Source: Mucor racemosus
Lineage: Eukaryota; Mucoromycota; Mucoromycetes; Mucorales; Mucoraceae
Reading direction: 5' to 3'
Assembly (NCBI GenBank): GCA_027405735.1
Contig: JAPEHQ010000013.1
Location: 1,797,909 to 1,861,908 of the forward strand
Length of the DNA stretch: 64,000 nt
In this document: positions 48,536-59,794 of the stretch, piece by piece
How the letters are laid out: each line of letters opens with the position of its first letter
Numbering within the stretch: position 1 is the first letter of the stretch
The notes under the pieces: model-generated
Databases searched by the model: none
What the model was told of the DNA's origin: nothing
Seen by the model: only the letters and a program-made list of their open reading frames with translations
Translations under genes and position numbers: made by a program

Positions 48536-49670
48536 ATTTAATATTAATACCCTTACTTTTATTATATACATTTACATTTTATTTTTATATAAAAAACTCT
48601 TAATTTCGAAATTATCAATTAAAAGACGCAAAAAATATTTGGCATATGCGTAAATGTGTGCTGATTTCCAAAATTCCAGTGAGTCATATATACAACGTTG
48701 AAACAAATACTTTGAGCATGTAAATCCCATCTTTACAAAGGTTTTTACAGTTTGTATGTCATGTATCATACATAAAATGTACACAAATGAATGCTTGGAA
48801 CTACAAATACAATTTTTTTATTTTACAATTAACATGAAAATTACGAGTATTAGCATAAATAAGCTTCTAGAGTTATCTGCCTTGGTTCTTGGCACTATAT
48901 TCTGCATTTATTGCTATACAAATAATGTAGGCTAGACATTTATTTAAAAAACCAAATGCATAAGAGAAAATATAGCTGGAAACACAGTTTTCACTCAATC
49001 AGTGCATATAAGATCCTTCTACAAACTACAAGGTAAACTCATTCTATGAAATACAACATTATTGTGTAGATTAGGATTGAAAGTATCCATAATTCATAAA
49101 CAAAGTGTCATTGAATACTTTAGTTGTGCAGCAGTGTGTAACTGAATGTCGCCGTTTCACCAAATGTCGCATAAATCAACAATTGAAAGAGCGTATTTCA
49201 GTGGTTTTTGGCACTTTCGAGCATTGTAAAGCATACCAAATTATTGCTATTGTTCAACAGAGTCGATGTGTTGCACTTATTTTGAATTTTGGAGCACTTA
49301 AATTTCCTCTCATTTTCCATGAGGTATACCTCATGAAAATCGGCATTTTAGACATTTTTCAATTTTTGACCCCAAAAATGGGACTTTTTACTAAGATATT
49401 AATCGCGATGAAATAATTGTATCAACCAACTACATGATATAAGCTAGTCTATTTGCAGATTTCATATTCAAGAATTTGACTTTTCTTTCAAAAACCATCA
49501 AAGCTATTTTTGCAATTACCAAGAAACTTTGTGAGAAAAACTAAAAATTAAAAAATATATCCAGATTCATCACCAAACATAACAGAAAATTTGTTAGGAA
49601 CATAAAAGTTGTTTTATATAAGATTTTGGGACAAAAAATTCTTTGAATGTTATAATTGTTTAAAATCGCT
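48536..49670. other. Intergenic; includes an 18-bp perfect palindrome
   Basis: No supported gene. The 103-codon frame at 49105 is probably chance. At 49318-49335 lies CATGAGGTATACCTCATG, a perfect palindrome. The last bases before the tandem array read TTTAAAATCGCT. Confidence 0.5.
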
Positions 49671-49700
49671 GGCTCCGTGGCCATAACTGGGGTTTGATCC
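49671..49700 (+). repeat. Copy 1 left terminal inverted repeat
   Basis: GGCTCCGTGGCCATAACTGG followed by GGTTTGATCC. It pairs with 54693-54726 on the other strand; shared core GGCTC, GCCATARCTGGGGT, ATCC. The same ends recur at 54733 and 59795. Confidence 0.7.
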
Positions 49701-49714
49701 GACTAGATTTTTTT

Positions 49715-49745
49715 TTTTTCAGGAGGGCGAAGCCTTCCTGAAAAA
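49715..49745. other. Subterminal hairpin
   Basis: TTTTTCAGGAGGGC-GAA-GCCTTCCTGAAAAA: a 14-bp stem with one G.T pair and a 3-nt loop, 44 bp from the element end, embedded in T and A runs. It lies about 280 bp past the gene's stop codon on the minus strand, so it could act on DNA ends or in the 3' transcript. Repeated at +5062 and +10124. Confidence 0.7.
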
Positions 49746-50023
49746 GAAAAAATTCGGTAAAATGTGCATTAATTAATGAAAATATGTCATTTCGATTAAA
49801 AAATACTAAACACATTAAATCCTAGCTTAAATGTATCTATATTTCCAAGTTATTGTATATATATACATTAGATTAAGATCAAATTTGTGTAAATTGAAGA
49901 ATGAAAAAAAGCAGGTTTATGAGACATTGGATTGTTTTATTGAATCTGTAGTCGATAATTTCAGTTTAATGACTTGAGTTAGTGGTGATAATGAGTAATA
50001 ACTTGGATAAAAAATTTATAAAT

Positions 50024-53000
50024 CTAAGGCGAGTAATGCTTGCAGTTTTTTATATGTTGTTTTCCTGGACATTTATACATGTTTTCAGGATCAATTGCTT
50101 TACATCTGGTACACCTTCTTGTTCTAGGTTTTTTTACAGAATTAATATCAGTTGTCAAAAGTACAGGACCTGCAATGAGTTGAGAGTGATCAGGCTGTAA
50201 AGGATCATCAGATTTTCTCTTGTTTGAAGTTAGTGGAGCAAATGAGAGACTACCTCGAAGAGGTGATGGGAGAATAGCAGGAGGAAAAGATGCAGCTGGT
50301 CTTTTTGAAGAATCAACTGCGTTCTTAACTTTTTTGATCATCTCTGCATTTTGAGGGATCTTGACACAGTCTTTGTAGGTATTGTTACTTTGATACTTAT
50401 TGAAAAAAGATTCAAGAATCTCGGGTATCTTATAAAACACTACTGGCTGCTGATTTTCTTTGAGTTTTCCATTAGTGTGATTGCAGCGTTTACACCATTC
50501 TTGAGCCATTTCCATGAAATCGGGGTTGGTCTTTTCATGCATTTTCAGATCATTGTATATGTTCCAAAACAGTATTCTCTCTTCATCTGTATGTACAGGT
50601 ACAATAGCATACTTCACATTCTGGCAGCTTGCAAGATATTGATACTGGGATAAATTTAATTTCGAGGCTTTAATCAATGGTAATGCAGAGAGCTGCAAAA
50701 CTTGGGTAACCAAGGAATAACTACTAGAATCAACATCACTAGCAATGCCATCATCAGAAACATCTTCAGTATCAGTAGGCTTGTTTGAAGGCGCATCTTC
50801 GTTCTTTGCAGAGTCAGATTCGTTGAATGGCAACATGTTGAAATATGCTCTTGCAACGTCTGATATAGGACAAATACCGAAAGTTTCACCTTTTGGATCA
50901 AAATGGATAGCATTACCATCAGGATCATGGTAAGATCCTTGTACTGTAAGACCGAGTTCACTTTTTAAATGGTTGATGCCATGAGTTAGCCAAGGATTGT
51001 AATGACCAGTATGCTTTATATTGTATCGATTCAAAGAACCAACCTTGAAGAAAATATTTAGTAACAAGCTCTTTCATTTAACTTATAATATACTTACATC
51101 AGTATTATGTCGAAGCCTATAATCGGCTAATAGACAATTTGTCAATCTAGGGGAAGCATTATACATCGAGAATTTCCTTATAATATTGGTGTGAACACCA
51201 CCCTCCAAACTATTGGTTCCTCTGACACAGCGATAGACTGGGAGACCGAACTCATCAATTCTTCTTGTATAATATAAAGGTACACCAACAGGATCCGAAA
51301 TATGGCCTTTACTGATTGCATCGAGAATCTTGGCAGCTTGAGATTGACATTGTTTGTCGAACAGTTTTAGACCAGTCTTGAGATCCAATGAATTACCATA
51401 ATGGCTAAAGAGAGCTGCAACAACCGGATAAAGTTGCTTTGGAGGAGGAATTGTGCGTCTAATCCGTTTGGAAATCCAGCTAGGCCTTGCTTTTACCATA
51501 CGGTCCCAGGTTATCTGGTTGCGTTTTAAGGCTTCGGTAACCCGTTTCTTGTCTTCTTCATTCACGAGAAACAAAGCATCTCGAAAACGAGCCATAAACT
51601 CCTTGTGCATTCCATGCTTCTCCGAAACCGAGATGAAATCCATTAGGTGAAAAGCGTCTTTAAGCACCAAAGTTGGAATAGTAGCAGCCTCATCAGCTTG
51701 TAAAGGAGTTTCATCTTCAATATCACTTCTGGCTGTACGCAAACAGCGGGTATCGACGTTAATAATCAGGAACTCATCCTTAATAGCCTCAAAGGTTATT
51801 CTATTTCTATCGGAACTTCTGTTATCGTGGCTACAAATTGGTGCAAGAGCTCTATACTTGAAGACATTCAAGACCTTCACCGGCAAACATTTACTACAAC
51901 CTTCGGCTCTTTCAACAACCTTTCCAACGGCTAATTGGCGACCTCTACATGTATTTGACGTAGCATATAGGTTGACATACGTGTTAATAGATACAGGTTT
52001 CTTAATAATACAATTAAGTTGTGGCAAAGCATCCATTGCGGCATTCAAATGTAAAGCTACATACGCATCATTTGCAGCATATTCTCTTTGCTCCTTGGTA
52101 AGATCGGAGGACTCCCAATCACCGCATCTTATTCCAACTGGCTTTGGTAAGTACTTTCCAAAAATGTCTTGACAGAGACTTTGTAATGAGCACCCCTTCA
52201 ATTTGTCCACGTAGCCTAACTCCAAATACTTGCTGCTTAATTCAATAAAAGCAAATGTATCATAGCTAGCTTTAGAAATTGCATAATCTCGGGACAGCTT
52301 CATAAGATCTTGCTTGACAGAACGTCCAATCTTTACAACATCATTACATTCAAGCAGAGTTTTGAGGTGTCTTGGTAAGTGAGCTCTTTTCTTCAAATGG
52401 AATAAGTAAACATTGTCTTGATGCGCAATTTGTATTAAAGAAACCTTCTGAACGATTGTTTTAGTTCTAATCAGATTAACATTCCATTCGCAGTCGAAGC
52501 CAATGTAAACTGGAATAACTTCGCCGGTATTGGGGTCTGTTTGCAAATAATCAAGAATTCTTGACGCCATTAAATCCATCTGTTTGCCTGCTGAAAGATA
52601 TAAAACTGTGACATTATCAGGGACCTTATAATGAGGGAGATTGGGATTTCCTTCTATTTCACTATTTGTGTGGACAACATTTTTTGTCAATGAAGGTATC
52701 CATTTTTCCAAAGATTGCTGATCACCAACGACATTATCAGTGTAAAACACCTTTGGCTCGGGTTGTTGGTTTGCAAGGTATGTCTTCATCATCTGAGCAA
52801 AGCTTTCTTCTAATTGGGGAAGTGATTTAGTTGATGCTAAGACCATCATGCGAATTTCTTCAAATTCATTGCACAACGTATACAAAGCAGTAAAGATAGA
52901 GACACCATTTAATTGTGCGATTTGCTTGATTATCTTAAAAGTATGATCTCCTTTTAGTATAATACCACCAAGCTTCATCATCTCAGAATCAACACGGTCC

Positions 53001-54208
53001 TTGATATTATCCATGTAGCTAGTATACACATATCCAATATAAGAAGCCGAAGGAACACTACCGTTGTAACCTTTTTTATCATGGAATTCAGAAAACTCGG
53101 CTGCCTTCCCATTCCCAAAGGAGTTATTTGACTTATGCGAATAAGCTGCAGCAAGATATTGATACTGGAGTTTATCGTATCTTAAATGATGCATTTCTTG
53201 AAGGGTTTTGTGCAGACGTCCTGGACCAACTGAATTTTGCATCAATGGACGTAATAGGTCAACTAACATTATTGAAATACCAGATTTGTGAGTTAAAAGA
53301 GCCGGGAAATCACTTTGTACATGGTAAGGAAGCTGTCGGATGACTTCACTGTCGTAACCTGTATAACTATGCTTCGTATTTTTGGAACATACATAGCGAG
53401 AAGACATCATATAAAATGAGCTAAAATAAGTAGTTTAATTATAAAGTTGTCATAGATAAAAATATTATTACTTACTCGTTGACATCAATAATACGGCGAG
53501 CATTTTCCAAAAAGCCTTTAACATTTAGATTACTATCACATTTAGGACAAGAAAGTTTTGATTCACCCGGCATTAAATATTGAGGAAACCACAAAAACAA
53601 GCGAGGCATGTATAACACATCCGGCCTTGGCCATCCTTGATTATGGTACACATTAAGATTAAAGCTAGGACTACCTTGAGATACCCAGAAAGTCTTTCCT
53701 TCAGTGTATTCGGAAGGCGCTTTACCACGATTTGGGCCCTTTCGCAATCTATCAAGAACCTTCTTCGTTAAAATGTCCACTGGACTATCTTCTATGATTT
53801 GAAGAAACTCTTCTTCTTCTTTATGGATAGTAGACATATTGATAGGAAGAGTATCTTGATCTTCATCATCGTCATCATCGTCATCATCAGCGTCTAAACC
53901 GTCGTCTAAAGGCACAAAGGTAGCATTGAGATTCTGGTTTGCGATTACATTTGCCTATGTTTACATATTGTGAAAATATTAGAACGCTGCTTAACATTAA
54001 TGATAGCAACTTTTAAGATTACCTCAGAATTAGAGTTTTCGGCTAATAGAATCGAGTCAGAACTTGATGTCTCGTTTGATGGAGAACTACTTTGATTGTT
54101 TGATTCGGTCATGAAAAATGAGTTCAATATCTTTTGAGATGGGTCTATTATCTTTTTGTTTCTAGAACCATTTTTTCGGCCACGACCAATATTGTTAGAC
54201 TTAGTCAT
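50024..54208 (-). CDS. DDE transposase-like protein with inserted 3'-5' exonuclease, copy 1
   Basis: Four exons, 54208-54023, 53954-53476, 53420-51098 and 51043-50024, join in frame to 1335 aa. A basic N-terminus and an Asp-rich run (about 79-97) lead to a zinc-binding region (CPKC near 200, YVCSKNTKHSY) resembling DUF6729. A transposase-like core follows: D380 in LKGDHTFKIIKQIAQLNG, D450 in VFYTDNVVGDQQSLEKWIPS, and E961 in RGTNSLEGGVHTNIIRKF. Between D450 and E961 sits a DEDDy 3'-5' exonuclease domain: D531/E533 in IGFDCEWN, D593 in IGRSVKQDL, Y669/D673 in YAANDAYV, then LKDAFHLMDFI. The C-terminus has CTRCKAIDPENMYKCPG, a zinc-knuckle-like motif. The ATG at 54208 is the first one; the frame extends upstream only through TTG. 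The DUF6729 name and DDE assignment are from memory of family patterns, unsearched. Confidence 0.82.
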
Positions 54209-54524
54209 TTTTTGAATCAATTAGAATAAGAAATCTAAGATAATGAAGCACAACTCGAAGGTTTTATTATGACAGATTTTACATATTTATATATTTTTAT
54301 TAACTCTCAGGGGTTAAGATTGCGATTAATTGACATTTCAAGGTCAAGCAGGGTTATTAAGACCCCTTCATTTTAATAATAAGATTAATTTTTAACTTAT
54401 TGGGGTTTAATGTATGATTATTGTTATTTGGCTATGAAACTTCTCAACAAGATTCACTTGTTTTATCATTTTTTCTGTAGATTGTTGGATATTATCTGTT
54501 GAAATCAGGCACATTTTGTACATT

Positions 54525-54676
54525 TAAACTCAAAATGATATTTTTAAACTCAAAAACTAATATTTGAAGCTCAATAACTAATATTTCAATCTCAATAACT
54601 AGAATTAAAACCCAATAACTAGAATTCGAAGCAATTTTATTGGCTTACAAATAAATTCAAACCCAATAACTAGATT
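54525..54676. repeat. Subterminal degenerate ~20-bp repeats
   Basis: About six units of the type AAACTCAAAAACTAATATTT, AGCTCAATAACTAATATTTC, TCTCAATAACTAGAATTAAA and AACCCAATAACTAGAATTCG lie 50-200 bp inside the right terminus, upstream of the gene. Clustered subterminal repeats of this kind bind transposase in several DNA-transposon families. Copies recur at +5062. Confidence 0.65.
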
Positions 54677-54692
54677 ATCCGACCACTTGATT

Positions 54693-54726
54693 GGATAAAA
54701 CACACCCCAGCTATGGCTTGAGAGCC
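54693..54726 (-). repeat. Copy 1 right terminal inverted repeat
   Basis: GGATAAAACACACCCCAGCT followed by ATGGCTTGAGAGCC; inverted partner of 49671-49700 with a few mismatches and a 4-bp length difference. It is followed by AAATCG and then the next unit's GGCTCC. Confidence 0.7.
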
Positions 54727-54732
54727 AAATCG

Positions 54733-57700
54733 GGCTCCGTGGCCATAACTGGGGTTTGATCCGACTAGATTTTTTTTTTTTCAGGAGGGCGAAGCCTTCC
54801 TGAAAAAGAAAAAATTCGGTAAAATGTGCATTAATTAATGAAAATATGTCATTTCGATTAAAAAATACTAAACACATTAAATCCTAGCTTAAATGTATCT
54901 ATATTTCCAAGTTATTGTATATATATACATTAGATTAAGATCAAATTTGTGTAAATTGAAGAATGAAAAAAAGCAGGTTTATGAGACATTGGATTGTTTT
55001 ATTGAATCTGTAGTCGATAATTTCAGTTTAATGACTTGAGTTAGTGGTGATAATGAGTAATAACTTGGATAAAAAATTTATAAATCTAAGGCGAGTAATG
55101 CTTGCAGTTTTTTATATGTTGTTTTCCTGGACATTTATACATGTTTTCAGGATCAATTGCTTTACATCTGGTACACCTTCTTGTTCTAGGTTTTTTTACA
55201 GAATTAATATCAGTTGTCAAAAGTACAGGACCTGCAATGAGTTGAGAGTGATCAGGCTGTAAAGGATCATCAGATTTTCTCTTGTTTGAAGTTAGTGGAG
55301 CAAATGAGAGACTACCTCGAAGAGGTGATGGGAGAATAGCAGGAGGAAAAGATGCAGCTGGTCTTTTTGAAGAATCAACTGCGTTCTTAACTTTTTTGAT
55401 CATCTCTGCATTTTGAGGGATCTTGACACAGTCTTTGTAGGTATTGTTACTTTGATACTTATTGAAAAAAGATTCAAGAATCTCGGGTATCTTATAAAAC
55501 ACTACTGGCTGCTGATTTTCTTTGAGTTTTCCATTAGTGTGATTGCAGCGTTTACACCATTCTTGAGCCATTTCCATGAAATCGGGGTTGGTCTTTTCAT
55601 GCATTTTCAGATCATTGTATATGTTCCAAAACAGTATTCTCTCTTCATCTGTATGTACAGGTACAATAGCATACTTCACATTCTGGCAGCTTGCAAGATA
55701 TTGATACTGGGATAAATTTAATTTCGAGGCTTTAATCAATGGTAATGCAGAGAGCTGCAAAACTTGGGTAACCAAGGAATAACTACTAGAATCAACATCA
55801 CTAGCAATGCCATCATCAGAAACATCTTCAGTATCAGTAGGCTTGTTTGAAGGCGCATCTTCGTTCTTTGCAGAGTCAGATTCGTTGAATGGCAACATGT
55901 TGAAATATGCTCTTGCAACGTCTGATATAGGACAAATACCGAAAGTTTCACCTTTTGGATCAAAATGGATAGCATTACCATCAGGATCATGGTAAGATCC
56001 TTGTACTGTAAGACCGAGTTCACTTTTTAAATGGTTGATGCCATGAGTTAGCCAAGGATTGTAATGACCAGTATGCTTTATATTGTATCGATTCAAAGAA
56101 CCAACCTTGAAGAAAATATTTAGTAACAAGCTCTTTCATTTAACTTATAATATACTTACATCAGTATTATGTCGAAGCCTATAATCGGCTAATAGACAAT
56201 TTGTCAATCTAGGGGAAGCATTATACATCGAGAATTTCCTTATAATATTGGTGTGAACACCACCCTCCAAACTATTGGTTCCTCTGACACAGCGATAGAC
56301 TGGGAGACCGAACTCATCAATTCTTCTTGTATAATATAAAGGTACACCAACAGGATCCGAAATATGGCCTTTACTGATTGCATCGAGAATCTTGGCAGCT
56401 TGAGATTGACATTGTTTGTCGAACAGTTTTAGACCAGTCTTGAGATCCAATGAATTACCATAATGGCTAAAGAGAGCTGCAACAACCGGATAAAGTTGCT
56501 TTGGAGGAGGAATTGTGCGTCTAATCCGTTTGGAAATCCAGCTAGGCCTTGCTTTTACCATACGGTCCCAGGTTATCTGGTTGCGTTTTAAGGCTTCGGT
56601 AACCCGTTTCTTGTCTTCTTCATTCACGAGAAACAAAGCATCTCGAAAACGAGCCATAAACTCCTTGTGCATTCCATGCTTCTCCGAAACCGAGATGAAA
56701 TCCATTAGGTGAAAAGCGTCTTTAAGCACCAAAGTTGGAATAGTAGCAGCCTCATCAGCTTGTAAAGGAGTTTCATCTTCAATATCACTTCTGGCTGTAC
56801 GCAAACAGCGGGTATCGACGTTAATAATCAGGAACTCATCCTTAATAGCCTCAAAGGTTATTCTATTTCTATCGGAACTTCTGTTATCGTGGCTACAAAT
56901 TGGTGCAAGAGCTCTATACTTGAAGACATTCAAGACCTTCACCGGCAAACATTTACTACAACCTTCGGCTCTTTCAACAACCTTTCCAACGGCTAATTGG
57001 CGACCTCTACATGTATTTGACGTAGCATATAGGTTGACATACGTGTTAATAGATACAGGTTTCTTAATAATACAATTAAGTTGTGGCAAAGCATCCATTG
57101 CGGCATTCAAATGTAAAGCTACATACGCATCATTTGCAGCATATTCTCTTTGCTCCTTGGTAAGATCGGAGGACTCCCAATCACCGCATCTTATTCCAAC
57201 TGGCTTTGGTAAGTACTTTCCAAAAATGTCTTGACAGAGACTTTGTAATGAGCACCCCTTCAATTTGTCCACGTAGCCTAACTCCAAATACTTGCTGCTT
57301 AATTCAATAAAAGCAAATGTATCATAGCTAGCTTTAGAAATTGCATAATCTCGGGACAGCTTCATAAGATCTTGCTTGACAGAACGTCCAATCTTTACAA
57401 CATCATTACATTCAAGCAGAGTTTTGAGGTGTCTTGGTAAGTGAGCTCTTTTCTTCAAATGGAATAAGTAAACATTGTCTTGATGCGCAATTTGTATTAA
57501 AGAAACCTTCTGAACGATTGTTTTAGTTCTAATCAGATTAACATTCCATTCGCAGTCGAAGCCAATGTAAACTGGAATAACTTCGCCGGTATTGGGGTCT
57601 GTTTGCAAATAATCAAGAATTCTTGACGCCATTAAATCCATCTGTTTGCCTGCTGAAAGATATAAAACTGTGACATTATCAGGGACCTTATAATGAGGGA

Positions 57701-59788
57701 GATTGGGATTTCCTTCTATTTCACTATTTGTGTGGACAACATTTTTTGTCAATGAAGGTATCCATTTTTCCAAAGATTGCTGATCACCAACGACATTATC
57801 AGTGTAAAACACCTTTGGCTCGGGTTGTTGGTTTGCAAGGTATGTCTTCATCATCTGAGCAAAGCTTTCTTCTAATTGGGGAAGTGATTTAGTTGATGCT
57901 AAGACCATCATGCGAATTTCTTCAAATTCATTGCACAACGTATACAAAGCAGTAAAGATAGAGACACCATTTAATTGTGCGATTTGCTTGATTATCTTAA
58001 AAGTATGATCTCCTTTTAGTATAATACCACCAAGCTTCATCATCTCAGAATCAACACGGTCCTTGATATTATCCATGTAGCTAGTATACACATATCCAAT
58101 ATAAGAAGCCGAAGGAACACTACCGTTGTAACCTTTTTTATCATGGAATTCAGAAAACTCGGCTGCCTTCCCATTCCCAAAGGAGTTATTTGACTTATGC
58201 GAATAAGCTGCAGCAAGATATTGATACTGGAGTTTATCGTATCTTAAATGATGCATTTCTTGAAGGGTTTTGTGCAGACGTCCTGGACCAACTGAATTTT
58301 GCATCAATGGACGTAATAGGTCAACTAACATTATTGAAATACCAGATTTGTGAGTTAAAAGAGCCGGGAAATCACTTTGTACATGGTAAGGAAGCTGTCG
58401 GATGACTTCACTGTCGTAACCTGTATAACTATGCTTCGTATTTTTGGAACATACATAGCGAGAAGACATCATATAAAATGAGCTAAAATAAGTAGTTTAA
58501 TTATAAAGTTGTCATAGATAAAAATATTATTACTTACTCGTTGACATCAATAATACGGCGAGCATTTTCCAAAAAGCCTTTAACATTTAGATTACTATCA
58601 CATTTAGGACAAGAAAGTTTTGATTCACCCGGCATTAAATATTGAGGAAACCACAAAAACAAGCGAGGCATGTATAACACATCCGGCCTTGGCCATCCTT
58701 GATTATGGTACACATTAAGATTAAAGCTAGGACTACCTTGAGATACCCAGAAAGTCTTTCCTTCAGTGTATTCGGAAGGCGCTTTACCACGATTTGGGCC
58801 CTTTCGCAATCTATCAAGAACCTTCTTCGTTAAAATGTCCACTGGACTATCTTCTATGATTTGAAGAAACTCTTCTTCTTCTTTATGGATAGTAGACATA
58901 TTGATAGGAAGAGTATCTTGATCTTCATCATCGTCATCATCGTCATCATCAGCGTCTAAACCGTCGTCTAAAGGCACAAAGGTAGCATTGAGATTCTGGT
59001 TTGCGATTACATTTGCCTATGTTTACATATTGTGAAAATATTAGAACGCTGCTTAACATTAATGATAGCAACTTTTAAGATTACCTCAGAATTAGAGTTT
59101 TCGGCTAATAGAATCGAGTCAGAACTTGATGTCTCGTTTGATGGAGAACTACTTTGATTGTTTGATTCGGTCATGAAAAATGAGTTCAATATCTTTTGAG
59201 ATGGGTCTATTATCTTTTTGTTTCTAGAACCATTTTTTCGGCCACGACCAATATTGTTAGACTTAGTCATTTTTTGAATCAATTAGAATAAGAAATCTAA
59301 GATAATGAAGCACAACTCGAAGGTTTTATTATGACAGATTTTACATATTTATATATTTTTATTAACTCTCAGGGGTTAAGATTGCGATTAATTGACATTT
59401 CAAGGTCAAGCAGGGTTATTAAGACCCCTTCATTTTAATAATAAGATTAATTTTTAACTTATTGGGGTTTAATGTATGATTATTGTTATTTGGCTATGAA
59501 ACTTCTCAACAAGATTCACTTGTTTTATCATTTTTTCTGTAGATTGTTGGATATTATCTGTTGAAATCAGGCACATTTTGTACATTTAAACTCAAAATGA
59601 TATTTTTAAACTCAAAAACTAATATTTGAAGCTCAATAACTAATATTTCAATCTCAATAACTAGAATTAAAACCCAATAACTAGAATTCGAAGCAATTTT
59701 ATTGGCTTACAAATAAATTCAAACCCAATAACTAGATTATCCGACCACTTGATTGGATAAAACACACCCCAGCTATGGCTTGAGAGCC
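54733..59788 (-). mobile_element. Tandem TIR element, copy 2
   Basis: Exact period of 5062 bp from copy 1. All predicted frames (347, 775, 147 and 91 codons) recur at +5062 with the same translation, and I saw no base differences in the parts compared. It includes the hairpin (54777-54807) and subterminal repeats (59587-59738). Confidence 0.85.
55086..59270 (-). CDS. DDE transposase-like protein with inserted 3'-5' exonuclease, copy 2
   Basis: Exons 59270-59085, 59016-58538, 58482-56160 and 56105-55086, the same 1335-aa product as copy 1. All candidate catalytic residues (D380, D450, E961 and the DEDDy set) are kept. It is intact, so this copy and copy 1 could both be expressed. Upstream, the 460 bp to the element end hold the likely promoter. 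Confidence 0.82.
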
Positions 59789-59794
59789 AAATCG

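Larger units (their letters stand above)
49671..54726 (-). mobile_element. Tandem TIR element, copy 1
   Basis: First of three head-to-tail units with a 5062-bp period (element 5056 bp plus the spacer AAATCG). The left end GGCTCCGTGGCCATAACTGG and the right end, read on the other strand, GGCTCTCAAGCCATAGCTGG, form an imperfect inverted repeat of about 30 bp. It carries one four-exon transposase-like gene, a hairpin near the left end and subterminal ~20-bp repeats near the right end. The left flank also reads AAATCG (then CT) before the element. Confidence 0.8.

Noticed and set aside
49671..49760. Helitron end (hairpin followed by CTAG|T on the minus strand)
   Set aside because: The hairpin and CTAG are suggestive, but the repeated unit continues about 35 bp past CTAG to GGAGCC, has inverted termini, and encodes no Rep/helicase.
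50351..50653. Plus-strand ORFs within the tandem units (100, 104, 72 codons etc.)
   Set aside because: They are antisense to the spliced transposase-like gene and recur only because the unit does.
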